Positions 48,708-56,063 of a stretch of 56,063 nucleotides of DNA are shown one piece after another. The stretch lies in the NCBI GenBank assembly GCA_029987235.1, contig DALTWF010000008.1:1-56063 (forward strand), given 5' to 3'. The notes under the pieces were generated by a model, which saw only the letters and a list, made by a program, of their open reading frames with translations, searched no databases and was not told the origin of the DNA. The position numbers were made by a program, and so were the translations under genes. The first letter of the stretch is position 1. Every line of letters starts with the position of its first letter. The stretch comes from Methanocorpusculum sp. (GTDB lineage: Archaea > Halobacteriota > Methanomicrobia > Methanomicrobiales > Methanocorpusculaceae).

Positions 48708-49463
48708 ATGCAACCGGAATTTTATGAAAACGGACCTGCCGTTTTAATTGAACGCCAGGAGCGCTGTCTTGTTATTGCCGACCCGCATTTCGGTGTGGAA
48801 GCCGACCTTCACCGTCACGGGCTGCATTTTGAAAGCCGCACACAGGAGCGGCTGAAGCGTATTTTATCTATTATCGATGAAAGCGACCCGGATTATCTGA
48901 TAGTCTTAGGCGACCTAAAGCACATGATTCCGTATGTCACCCATCAGGAAAAAGCCGAGATGCCGGAGGTTCTTGCAAAAATACGGCGGGAAACCGAATT
49001 CCGTCTTGCTCCCGGAAACCATGACACAGGACTTGAGCATTATCTGAAATCCGGTGAACTTCTGCCGGCAACGGGTGCATTAATTGACGGGACCGGCTAT
49101 TTTCACGGTCATACCATTCCTGATGCGTCACTTTTCGGTCATCTGATTTTATGCGGTCATCATCATCCGGTTGTAAATATCTATGATGAAGTAGGCTGTG
49201 CTCTGCGCGGAACGCCCGGCTATCTGCTTTCAAAAATCGATACAAAACCCTGGGGGGCGCCCGATTCACAAACGCGGGTTCTTCTGGTTCCGGCGTTTTA
49301 TGAACTTGCAGGCGGCATGGATGTGCGGCTAATTCCGGGCAATAAAATTTCACCGGTGGCAAATCAGATAATTACCGATACAGCCGAGATTTTCCTAAAA
49401 GACGGAACATATATGGGCAGGTTTTCCGAACTCCCGCCCGACCCCGAAGAGGTGCAGAAATGA
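48708..49463 (+). CDS. Calcineurin-like phosphoesterase (COG1407)
   Basis: This 251-residue metallophosphoesterase has the motifs CLVIADPHFGVE (D-x-H), YLIVLGDLKHMI (GD), LAPGNHDTGLE (GNHD) and LCGHHHPVVNIYD (GHxH), which bind two metals. In COG1407 genes typically lie next to DNA-repair genes such as helicases. The gene comes 5 bp after the RPA-associated protein and overlaps the helicase by 4 bp. The substrate (nucleic acid ends?) is unknown. Confidence 0.9.
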   Translation: MQPEFYENGPAVLIERQERCLVIADPHFGVEADLHRHGLHFESRTQERLKRILSIIDESDPDYLIVLGDLKHMIPYVTHQEKAEMPEVLAKIRRETEFRLAPGNHDTGLEHYLKSGELLPATGALIDGTGYFHGHTIPDASLFGHLILCGHHHPVVNIYDEVGCALRGTPGYLLSKIDTKPWGAPDSQTRVLLVPAFYELAGGMDVRLIPGNKISPVANQIITDTAEIFLKDGTYMGRFSELPPDPEEVQK

Positions 49464-52174
49464 GCATAATTGATGAGGTAAAGGCAATGCTTCATCCAAA
49501 GATTCGCGAAGTTCTTGAAAAGCGAGGTTTTGACGAGTTTTCCGAGATTCAGCTCAGAGCCGTTCCGCGTTTGATTGAAGGAGTGAATGCGGTTTTAATC
49601 GCGCCGACCGGAACAGGAAAAACAGAATCTGCAATGCTTCCGGTGTTTCACCAGCTTCTTTCAAAGGTGCATCCTGACGGTTTTTCCGCGCTGTATATTA
49701 CGCCGCTTCGGTCGTTAAACCGTGACATGATGACCCGCCTTGAATGGTGGGGTAAGGAGTTAGGACTCAGAATTGCCGTGCGTCACGGAGATACAACACA
49801 GAATGACCGCAAAAAACAGACAACGCATCCGCCGGACATATTAATTACCACGCCGGAAAGTCTGCAGGCGATGTTCATGGGCAAGGTGCTTCGAAAACAC
49901 CTTGAAGGTGTCAGATATGTAATTGTGGATGAAATACACGAGCTTGCCGACGGAAAACGAGGTTGCCAGCTGGAAGTGGCGCTTGAGCGGCTTGCCGAGT
50001 ATGCAGGCGAATTCCAGCGCATCGGGATTTCTGCAACAGTTGGCAATCCCGACGTTGTCGGTAAATTCCTCTGCGGAATGAGGGCGTTTGAAATTGTACA
50101 GGTGCCGGTTGCAAAAACACTTGATTTGTCGGTCCGGTTTGCGGGCGATAGTTTCCGCGACCAGACACAGTTTATCGGAAAATGCATTGATGCGCACAAA
50201 TCCACGCTTGTTTTCACCAATACCAGAAGCGTTGCCGAATCTATCGGAGTTGCATTAAAAGAACAGGGCAGAACCGATGTGGATGTGCACCACGGTTCTC
50301 TTTCACGCGAGGTGCGCATTGATGCGGAAGATTCTTTCCGTGAAGGGCGCACACGCTGCATGATCTGCACGTCTTCAATGGAACTGGGCATTGATATCGG
50401 TCAGATTGACCATGTGGTTCAGTTCAATTCGCCGCGCGAAGTGGCGCGTCTTATGCAGAGAACGGGTCGCGCCGGTCATCAGATTAATGCAACCTCGAAA
50501 GGAATTATTCTTGCGACAGGTTTTGACGATATCCTTGAATCGATGGTTATTGTGCGCAAATCCCTTGCAAGCGAGCCCGAAGAGGTGCGCCTTCACATAA
50601 ATCCTGCAGATGTCGCGGCCAATCAGATTGCAGCGCTTGCAGTTGAGCGCGGCGAAGTGTCAATTGAGAAAATCAAGTCGATTTTCTCACGGTGCTACTG
50701 TTTTCAGAACTCCGGAGAACTCATTGATTCTGTTATTTCGCGCATGGAAAAGCATTTTCTTATCAGAACAGAATCAGGCATGGTAATTACCAAAGCACGG
50801 GCGCGCAGGTATCTTTCGCTGAATCTTTCCATGATTGCCGATGAAAAAAAGAGTCTCATTTTCGATGTGGTTTCGCGAAAACCGGTCGGAACACTTGACG
50901 AAAGTTTTGTCATCTCATGGATTTCCTCCGGCGCTGTATTTGTTGCCCGCGGGCAGATGTGGCGGGTTCTTGAAATCGAGGACAACAAAATCATGGTTGA
51001 GCCGGCGAAAAATGCCAAAGGAGAACTTCCTTCATGGGAAGGAGAACAAATTCCGGTTCCGCTTTCCGTTGCCATGGAAGTCGGGCGTCTTCGCCGTGAA
51101 AGAAATTTTGATGCATATAAAGCGGATGAAAATTCAGTCCGCTTTGCCGGAAAAATTCTTGATGAGATGGTGAAAAACCGCTCGATGACCGCAACCGACA
51201 AACTGATTGTTCTTGAAGACGCCGACGAAGGAGTTGTGGTGAATGTATGCGGCGGACACAAGGTAAATGAGGCAATCGGGCGCGTATTGTCGATTCTTCT
51301 ATCCGCACGGTACGGAACTTCCGTCGGGATTGAGACGAATGCGTACCGGATTTTAATCAGGCTCCCCAAAATGCTTGGCGCGCCCGATGTGGAAGAAGTG
51401 CTTTGTTCGGTTGAACCAGAACATGTGGAGGGGATTTTACAGCTTGCACTAAAGAAAACGGCTCTTTACAAGTGGAAACTGGTACAAGTGGCGAAAAAAT
51501 TCGGCGCAATTGACGCGGATGCTGATTATGAAAAAATCAGCATTAACCGGCTTTTAGAACTCTTTGACGGAACGGTTATTGAAAGCGAGGCATTTCGGGA
51601 ACTATTTTTCTCAAACATGGACGTAGACGGAGCAAAATGGATTCTTGAACGCCTCAAAAATCATGAAATGGGGGCGAAATGCAGCCGTCTTTCAATTATC
51701 GGGGCGCAGGGGCTTTTTACCGGCCGTGATGTTGTTACGCCGCCGGGCGAAGACCAGGCAATTATTGAGTCGGTAAAGCACAGGATTTCCGAACAGGACA
51801 TTATTCTTGCATGCATGCACTGCAAAAGCTGGAAAACGCATACAAAAACCGGCCGCGTTACCGAGCAGCCGGTCTGCCCGGTCTGCGGTGCGCGGCTGAT
51901 TGCTGTTTTAAAACCCTATGAAGAACAGGCGTATGCTGCACTGCGGAAAAAAACCTTAACAACCGGGGAAAAAGAAGCAGCAGAGCGCATGCTGCGCAAT
52001 GCAAACATGGTGCTTTCAAGCGGAACAAAAGCGATAGTGGCACTCTCCGGTCGTGGAGTCGGACCGGAAGCGGCCGCACGTATTCTGGGTACATTTGCCG
52101 TCGGGGACAATTTTTACCGTGAAATATTAAAGGCCGAGCGCAAATTTGTCCAGACGCACAGATACTGGGGATAA
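49460..52174 (+). CDS. Lhr-type DEAD/DEAH superfamily 2 helicase
   Basis: This 904-residue SF2 helicase has the Q-motif region, Walker A IAPTGTGKTESAM, motif Ia TPLRSLNRDM, DEAH-like IVDEIHELADGKRG, SATVGN (III), and the C-terminal motifs V/VI (CTSSMELGIDIGQIDHVVQFNSPREVARLMQRTGRAGH). A C-terminal region and a zinc ribbon (CMHCKSWKTH...CPVCGARL) complete it. Lhr-type helicases translocate on single-stranded DNA and act in repair. It is the last gene of the five-gene operon, overlapping the phosphoesterase by 4 bp. Confidence 0.92.
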   Translation: MSIIDEVKAMLHPKIREVLEKRGFDEFSEIQLRAVPRLIEGVNAVLIAPTGTGKTESAMLPVFHQLLSKVHPDGFSALYITPLRSLNRDMMTRLEWWGKELGLRIAVRHGDTTQNDRKKQTTHPPDILITTPESLQAMFMGKVLRKHLEGVRYVIVDEIHELADGKRGCQLEVALERLAEYAGEFQRIGISATVGNPDVVGKFLCGMRAFEIVQVPVAKTLDLSVRFAGDSFRDQTQFIGKCIDAHKSTLVFTNTRSVAESIGVALKEQGRTDVDVHHGSLSREVRIDAEDSFREGRTRCMICTSSMELGIDIGQIDHVVQFNSPREVARLMQRTGRAGHQINATSKGIILATGFDDILESMVIVRKSLASEPEEVRLHINPADVAANQIAALAVERGEVSIEKIKSIFSRCYCFQNSGELIDSVISRMEKHFLIRTESGMVITKARARRYLSLNLSMIADEKKSLIFDVVSRKPVGTLDESFVISWISSGAVFVARGQMWRVLEIEDNKIMVEPAKNAKGELPSWEGEQIPVPLSVAMEVGRLRRERNFDAYKADENSVRFAGKILDEMVKNRSMTATDKLIVLEDADEGVVVNVCGGHKVNEAIGRVLSILLSARYGTSVGIETNAYRILIRLPKMLGAPDVEEVLCSVEPEHVEGILQLALKKTALYKWKLVQVAKKFGAIDADADYEKISINRLLELFDGTVIESEAFRELFFSNMDVDGAKWILERLKNHEMGAKCSRLSIIGAQGLFTGRDVVTPPGEDQAIIESVKHRISEQDIILACMHCKSWKTHTKTGRVTEQPVCPVCGARLIAVLKPYEEQAYAALRKKTLTTGEKEAAERMLRNANMVLSSGTKAIVALSGRGVGPEAAARILGTFAVGDNFYREILKAERKFVQTHRYWG

Positions 52175-52185
52175 ATTTCCAAAAT

Positions 52186-52632
52186 TTACCTCAGTTCTTC
52201 CTGTATTTCGGAAAACGCCCGCTCTGCTTTTTCCAGAGAATCAAAACCGTCGAGAACAACCATTCCGCTTTTGCGCACAATAATTGTACCCTCACCGGTT
52301 TTCCGCACAATCTGCGCAGGAATCTGTGGAATAAATGAAAGCTGTTCTTCTGCGGTGATGTATTTTACAAAAGGAGATAAATCAGCCTGTGAAACATCAG
52401 TCCGCGTACTGATTTGCTTGAGAAAATCCTCCCATGCCGCCTGAACTGCTGACAAATCCTTCAGACCGTAAATCTGGACTTTCCCGGATTTGTATATGCA
52501 TGCCGTGGCATTACCCATTTTCAGATACCTGTTTTTCTGCAGTCTGAAAGTATCCAGCCCTTCAAGCGCATGTAAATCCACCGGATTATTCAGAGAACCG
52601 AAAACGGCTGATGTTTTTATCCGCATTCCCAC
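52186..52632 (-). CDS. Degenerate TATA-binding-protein-like protein
   Basis: This 148-residue protein has two similar halves. Half 1 holds NATACIYKSGKVQIYGLKDLSAVQAAWEDFLKQI (residues about 42-75) and half 2 holds GTIIVRKSGMVVLDGFDSLEKAERAFSEIQEEL near the end. Each matches the TBP repeat pattern (xxAxIFxSGKxVxTGAKS...A...I) with an SGK/SGM turn and Gly six or so residues after. It lacks the Phe-rich inserting residues and the acidic tail of real TBP, and the order of segments is divergent. It may be a TBP-fold protein with new function, or a decayed TBP. Function unknown. Confidence 0.6.
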   Translation of the reverse strand: MGMRIKTSAVFGSLNNPVDLHALEGLDTFRLQKNRYLKMGNATACIYKSGKVQIYGLKDLSAVQAAWEDFLKQISTRTDVSQADLSPFVKYITAEEQLSFIPQIPAQIVRKTGEGTIIVRKSGMVVLDGFDSLEKAERAFSEIQEELR

Positions 52633-52637
52633 CCCGC

Positions 52638-53195
52638 TTATTCTGCAGCATCCAAAAGCGCATCCTTTAACACCGGCCAGATTCTCTTCAGTTCGCTTGC
52701 TGAAATTTTACCGATGCCGACATACGGATAACGCTGTATGGAATACTCCACCCACATCCGGACATCATTTGAGGATTCATCAATAGTTTTTGGAAGGAAG
52801 TAATCATAAATCGATGAACCTGCTTCTTCATATCCGAATAAATTTGATTTTCCGAGATTCAGTGCCTGACCTGAAATCATCGAAAGTTCGCAGAGATTAA
52901 GCGCGGTTTGAAGAATCTCCCGTTTTTCATCGGAAAGTTCTATCTCCGACACAGCGATATCCGGACCCTTTAATGATAGAACCGAAGAACCGACCTTTGT
53001 TTTTGTGGTTGCCCACCAGGAATCGCCGGTTTTATCATCTACATAATTCAGATACAGCCCGCGCAGTTCTCCGACCTTTGCCATCGGATTTAACGAATAC
53101 GTGCTGTTGTTATTCGATTCGACAATACAGCCCGCACTTGCAAAAACAGCAGCAAGAAGCAGAGATAAAATGCATAATGCAGCCGCTTTATGCAT
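52638..53195 (-). CDS. Putative lipoprotein
   Basis: 185 residues from ATG 53195 (the frame opens at 53246). The N-terminal signal MHKAAALCILSLLLAAVFASAGC ends in a Cys typical of lipoproteins. The mature part has ELRGLYLNYVDDKTGDSWWATTKTKV and a helical C-terminus with EYSIQRYPYVGIGKISASELKRIWPVL. No family recognised. It is the second gene of a minus-strand pair, overlapping the YkgJ-like gene by 8 bp. Confidence 0.65.
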   Translation of the reverse strand: MHKAAALCILSLLLAAVFASAGCIVESNNNSTYSLNPMAKVGELRGLYLNYVDDKTGDSWWATTKTKVGSSVLSLKGPDIAVSEIELSDEKREILQTALNLCELSMISGQALNLGKSNLFGYEEAGSSIYDYFLPKTIDESSNDVRMWVEYSIQRYPYVGIGKISASELKRIWPVLKDALLDAAE

Positions 53196-53895
53196 CGGTT
53201 TCCTCCCGGACGAATTTTTCGCCGTCGAACGTGAAAACAATCGCATGCCCTGTTTTTTTCAGAGCACGCGCCCGCGCGTCATGGTCGCGCCGGACGAATT
53301 TTTCACCGCGGGAGGCAAATGTTTCAAGCAGAAGTCTGTGAAATGCAATCTCCTGTTTCAGATATGCAGACTCATAGGCAAATGTTTCATCGGCGATTTT
53401 TTCTATTTCCTCATCAGCGATGGTGTTTTCATATGTTCCATGCTCGCCGAGTCCGGAAATCATGCGCCAGTCTAAATGCCCGCGTGCATCTTTTTCTCGG
53501 TGCAGCATGTATGGATACAGCCGGCAGATAGCAAATCGTTTGTCGTAAATGGTACAGCGGTTGTTTTCAAGAAAAATGCAGTCGCCGTTTTCCTTTGTTT
53601 TCAGCGCATAACCGGAAACATAAAAATTCCCGTCGGAATCCGAATACGGGTAATCCGGCGCAGGTTCAACCGCTTCCGGCGCAAATTCCTTTACCCGCGC
53701 CATATCTGCGGATAACAAAAACACATGACCGTTGTATTCTTTTGTACAGCACCTGCCGCACAGACTGCAGGAAAAACCAATCCTGCGGATAATCTCTTTC
53801 AGTTCTTCGCGCGGGAAAGCCGCAAGCTTTTCAAATTCTGCTTCAAGCCGCACAAGTTCAGCCTCAGGTGTTCCCGCCATAAATTGCTGTATCAT
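53188..53895 (-). CDS. YkgJ/UPF0153-family cysteine-cluster protein
   Basis: This 235-residue protein carries FSCSLCGRCCTKEYNGHVFLLSADMARVKEF (about residues 45-75) and RCTIYDKRFAICRLYPYMLH, the CxxCGxCC...C...CRxYP cysteine clusters of the YkgJ/UPF0153 family (PF03692), believed to bind zinc or an Fe-S cluster. The C-terminal charged tail repeats REKFVRR/EKFVRE-like elements. Role unknown. Likely first gene of an operon with the lipoprotein gene. Confidence 0.85.
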   Translation of the reverse strand: MIQQFMAGTPEAELVRLEAEFEKLAAFPREELKEIIRRIGFSCSLCGRCCTKEYNGHVFLLSADMARVKEFAPEAVEPAPDYPYSDSDGNFYVSGYALKTKENGDCIFLENNRCTIYDKRFAICRLYPYMLHREKDARGHLDWRMISGLGEHGTYENTIADEEIEKIADETFAYESAYLKQEIAFHRLLLETFASRGEKFVRRDHDARARALKKTGHAIVFTFDGEKFVREETDA

Positions 53896-54010
53896 TTTTT
53901 GTGTGCCTTGAGATTAAGGATTGTGGTAGAAAAGAGAAATTAGAGATATTTTATCAGTAGTGTTTATGTAAGTTGACACCCAATACATAAGAACAAGGAG
54001 TAACTGACAC

Positions 54011-54328
54011 TTGGGTACAATTGAAAGTTCAAACGAAGATGTCGCCGAAGACGGAAGCATTATACGCGTAAAACTTCCGAACAAGCGTGCGAAGGAACAG
54101 TTTGCCCAGGCTGAGCTCATGCTCGGTTCAAACCACATCAAAGTCCGCTGCTCAGACGGTGTAACCCGTCTGGGCCGGATTAAGGGCAAGATTAAGAAAC
54201 GGATCTGGATTCGCGAAGGAGATATTCTGATTGTTATCCCCTGGGATTTCCAGGACGACAAATGTGATATTGTCTACCGGTACACGGGACCGCAGGTAGA
54301 CTGGCTTCGTGCCCACAAATATCTTTAA
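54011..54328 (+). CDS. eif1a: Translation initiation factor aIF-1A
   Basis: This 105-residue protein is an S1/OB-fold factor that binds the small ribosomal subunit at the A-site: IIRVKLPNKRAKEQFAQAELMLGSNHIKVRCSDGVTRLGRIKGKIKKRIWIREGDILIVIPWDFQDDKCDIVYRY. The start is a TTG at 54011, preceded by an aaggag Shine-Dalgarno about 10 bases upstream; no better ATG exists. An A/T-rich promoter region is upstream, and it is followed by a T-run. Confidence 0.96.
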   Translation: MGTIESSNEDVAEDGSIIRVKLPNKRAKEQFAQAELMLGSNHIKVRCSDGVTRLGRIKGKIKKRIWIREGDILIVIPWDFQDDKCDIVYRYTGPQVDWLRAHKYL

Positions 54329-54383
54329 CTTTTTTTTCTCCGTAACGGGAAATTTATGTAGTGCCGCATACAATCTATTCTGC

Positions 54384-54752
54384 ATGAAAAAAATACTGAC
54401 CGGTTTTCTGGTCCTTGTGCTGGCAGCATCTGTTGTGTGCGCCGGCTGTGTAACTACTTCTGGTTCGTCTGATCCGGTTGTCGGTACCTGGCAGTGGGAG
54501 CATGATGAAGGAGACGAATATGACCTTGTCTACACGTTTAATGCAGATAATACATTCACGGAAACCTGGTACATTTCCGGAACGAAAAATATTGATATGA
54601 AATATGACGGAATATGGTCATGTAATGACGGCGTGTACAAAATTGCATATTCCAACGGTGATGAGGCAGTTGAAGGCGCCGCATGGTTTACCCTCTCGCC
54701 GGACGGCAAAACGCTCACCGATGGTCTGGAAATAAACTACTTCAGAATCTAA
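54384..54752 (+). CDS. Small putative lipoprotein, first of a tandem pair
   Basis: 122 residues. Signal with lipobox-like Cys: ILTGFLVLVLAASVVCAGC, then a linker and a lipocalin-like small domain beginning SDPVVGTWQWEHDEGDEYDLVYTFNADNTF and ending SPDGKTLTDGLEINYFRI. The start codon ATG 54384 is preferred over the frame start at 54309, which would overlap the factor gene. It has a paralogue at 54804. Function unknown. Confidence 0.75.
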   Translation: MKKILTGFLVLVLAASVVCAGCVTTSGSSDPVVGTWQWEHDEGDEYDLVYTFNADNTFTETWYISGTKNIDMKYDGIWSCNDGVYKIAYSNGDEAVEGAAWFTLSPDGKTLTDGLEINYFRI

Positions 54753-54803
54753 TCATCTTTTTTATCCACATGTTGATATAGGTTAGAAACCTATCAGTTA
54801 AGC

Positions 54804-55184
54804 ATGAAAAAAACAGTTGCATGTCTGCTGGCAGCCGCAGTTATTGCCGTAATTGTATGTGCAGGTTGTGTCAGTACAACAACAACCACGGGTTTTTCCG
54901 ACCCGGTACTTGGTACATGGAAGATGGATACCCCAAGTGACTTTGTCCGCTATTATGCATACACATTCAATAATGACCTTACCGGAAAAGAAGTAATTGC
55001 CGACTGTAAGACCGATGAGATATTCTCCGAAGACGAGTTTACCTGGATTATCCATAACGATATCTACAAAACAGAGCCAAAGTCGCAGATAACCAATAAA
55101 GGCGAGCAGTTTACGATATCAGCAGACGGAAAAGTCCTTACCGATACACACGGTTATACGTATCATAAAATCGAATCCAAATGA
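54804..55184 (+). CDS. Small putative lipoprotein, second of a tandem pair
   Basis: 126 residues with signal TVACLLAAAVIAVIVCAGC, the same start of the mature domain (FSDPVLGTWKMD) and the same ending pattern (FTISADGKVLTDTHGYTYHKI) as the gene at 54384. They probably arose by tandem duplication. The stop overlaps the start of the hydrogenase protease gene by 4 bp. Confidence 0.75.
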   Translation: MKKTVACLLAAAVIAVIVCAGCVSTTTTTGFSDPVLGTWKMDTPSDFVRYYAYTFNNDLTGKEVIADCKTDEIFSEDEFTWIIHNDIYKTEPKSQITNKGEQFTISADGKVLTDTHGYTYHKIESK

Positions 55185-55621
55185 CCGTTGTCTTCCTGGG
55201 TGTCGGAAACAGCCTGCATACAGATGACGGCGCAGGACCATACCTTGCCCGCCTGCTTGAAGGAGACGGCATTCAGGCATTTGACTGCAGTACGGCGCCG
55301 GAAAATTTCACCGGTGTTGTGCGGCGCCTTCATCCAAAGACACTGATTATCGCCGACGCTTCCCTGATGGGCTGCAGCCCGGGGGATGTGCGCCGTATTC
55401 CTTTGGATAAAATACATGATACCGCAGTAGGTACGCATATGATGAGTCTTGCATTTCTTGCAGAATATCTGAAAGAAGATGCAGGGGAAATTATTTTTCT
55501 CGGAATCGAGCCCGAGTCGCTTGATGAAGGAAGCAAATTAAGCAACCCGGTTCTTTCTGCAGTGCAAAATCTCAAAGAGACAATACGTTGCGGCGGAATT
55601 TCAGAGATACCGGTACTGTAG
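55181..55621 (+). CDS. Hydrogenase maturation protease (HycI/HybD-like)
   Basis: This 146-residue peptidase cleaves the C-terminal extension of the nickel-containing large subunit of [NiFe] hydrogenases after metal insertion. The markers are FLGVGNSLHTDDGAGPYLARLL (the Asp that binds nickel), LIIADASLMG and VGTHMMSLAFLAEYL with a conserved His. It overlaps the preceding lipoprotein gene by 4 bp. No hydrogenase structural genes are in the window. Confidence 0.88.
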   Translation: MTVVFLGVGNSLHTDDGAGPYLARLLEGDGIQAFDCSTAPENFTGVVRRLHPKTLIIADASLMGCSPGDVRRIPLDKIHDTAVGTHMMSLAFLAEYLKEDAGEIIFLGIEPESLDEGSKLSNPVLSAVQNLKETIRCGGISEIPVL

Positions 55622-55675
55622 GTTTAGCAAAACCTCATTACCGCATGAAACAGAATAGTAAGGAGAGAATAGCAG

Positions 55676-55909
55676 ATGTCAGCAAAACAGCAACCCGCAA
55701 AAAACAGCAAAAACAATATCAAAGGAACGGTAATTGCAATTGCAATTGATGTCGTATTACTTGCAGTCGGTCTGGTCTGTTCAAATCCGCTGAAGGAATA
55801 CTGCGCATCGATTAATGATATGATGCCGTTTTACGTGTTTACGGGCGGAATTATTGTTCTGATGTTTCTTGCAACATCCATTATCATCAGAATCACAAAC
55901 AAACAATAA
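55676..55909 (+). CDS. Small two-helix membrane protein
   Basis: This 77-residue protein has a basic N-terminus (KQQPAKNSKNNIKG) and two hydrophobic helices (TVIAIAIDVVLLAVGLVCS and PFYVFTGGIIVLMFLATSIIIRI). No family is recognised. A Shine-Dalgarno-like aaggaga lies 10 bp before the ATG. It ends just before the terminal repeat of the ISL3-like element. Confidence 0.65.
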   Translation: MSAKQQPAKNSKNNIKGTVIAIAIDVVLLAVGLVCSNPLKEYCASINDMMPFYVFTGGIIVLMFLATSIIIRITNKQ

Positions 55910-55918
55910 ATAAAAAAT

Positions 55919-55941
55919 GGCTCTTCGACGTTTTATGTGAA
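55919..55941. mobile_element. Terminal inverted repeat of an ISL3-like insertion sequence
   Basis: ggctcttcgacgttttatgt at 55919 has the GGCTCTTC start and A/T-rich interior common at ISL3-family termini, and lies just beyond the stop of the transposase frame. The other end is outside the window, so the match and any target duplication cannot be checked. Confidence 0.5.
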
Positions 55942-55944
55942 TTC

Positions 55945-56061
55945 TCAGAAAACATCAAACAAGATATCCAACTCTAACCCCCCGAGTCTGTGATAGATAG
56001 CTGTAATAAAATTCCTCATATTTCTGAATCCATGGGCATTCCTCTTGATTTCCTGGATTCT
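55945..56061 (-). CDS. ISL3-type transposase, C-terminal fragment (runs off the right edge)
   Basis: A minus-strand frame enters from the right edge and ends at TGA 55945-55947. Its 38 visible residues include IQEIKRNAHGFRNMRNFITAIY, the C-terminal signature (IKxxxRxAxGFRNxxNFxxxI) of DDE transposases of the ISL3 group. The rest is beyond the window. The gene ends about 26 bp from the terminal repeat, as expected for an intact insertion sequence end. Confidence 0.65.
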   Translation of the reverse strand, partial: RIQEIKRNAHGFRNMRNFITAIYHRLGGLELDILFDVF

Positions 56062-56063
56062 AC

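Overview
The window looks like the chromosome of a methanogenic archaeon, most probably a member of the Methanomicrobiales and perhaps Methanocorpusculum-like (inference from gene content, no search was run). Archaeal markers are the proteasome alpha subunit, SBDS, RIO2 kinase, fibrillarin plus Nop5, class I lysyl-tRNA synthetase, TiaS, aIF-1A, a TrmB-type regulator and leaderless genes behind TATA boxes. Methanogen markers are a methanofuran-pathway kinase (MfnE-like), the three-gene homocysteine/sulfur assimilation set, NikR and a hydrogenase maturation protease.

Layout. 1-10 kb: edge of an unknown acidic/proline-rich protein, a flavodoxin-like oxidoreductase, an AlkD-like repair protein, the minus-strand operon lysK - radical SAM - uppS, RadC, rubrerythrin, a DUF4013 membrane protein, the fibrillarin/Nop5 pair, an ADP-ribosylglycohydrolase homologue and a J-domain protein. 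10-16 kb: a sodium/solute symporter with a 5' hairpin, then a minus-strand exporter operon (secreted CARDB-type protein, ABC ATPase, FtsX/MacB permease) with a divergent TrmB-like regulator. 16-23.3 kb: housekeeping run psmA - SBDS - rio2 - DUF460 - thiL, then an MFS transporter. 

23.3-30.7 kb is an accessory island. Its left part holds a ribbon-helix-helix/zinc-ribbon protein, divergent from a Cys-rich mini-ORF that is translationally coupled to a D5/P4-type primase-helicase. Its right part is a convergent Sau3AI-like restriction-modification pair bracketed by two nested sets of imperfect inverted repeats: an inner pair (about 90 bp) tightly around the two RM genes and an outer pair (about 176 bp, roughly 90% identical by eye) that also encloses a DUF3800 gene. 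Each outer copy can itself fold into a long hairpin. The right repeat ends about 30 bp from the stop codon of tiaS.

30.7-40.7 kb: TiaS, an HTH regulator, NikR, an HTH-PAS sensor with a promoter palindrome, tRNA-Leu(CAA), a zinc-ribbon protein, the homocysteine operon (DUF39/CBS, NIL-ferredoxin, UPF0280), a duplicated-domain exported protein and YchF. 40.7-47 kb: DHA2-type MFS transporter, cardiolipin synthase, PHP phosphoesterase, MfnE-like kinase and a membrane-anchored secreted PLD protein. 47-52.2 kb: a five-gene plus-strand operon (membrane OB-fold, unknown protein, RPA-associated OB-fold protein, COG1407 phosphoesterase, Lhr-type helicase) that looks like a nucleic-acid maintenance unit, preceded by a divergent small HTH regulator and palindromic operator candidates. 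52.2-56 kb: a degenerate TBP-like protein, lipoproteins, a YkgJ-type cysteine-cluster protein, aIF-1A, a hydrogenase protease, and at the right edge the 3' end and terminal repeat of an ISL3-like insertion sequence.

The best candidates for something undescribed are the nested-inverted-repeat RM/DUF3800 cassette with its structured repeats, the orphan primase module next to it, and the divergent TBP-fold protein.
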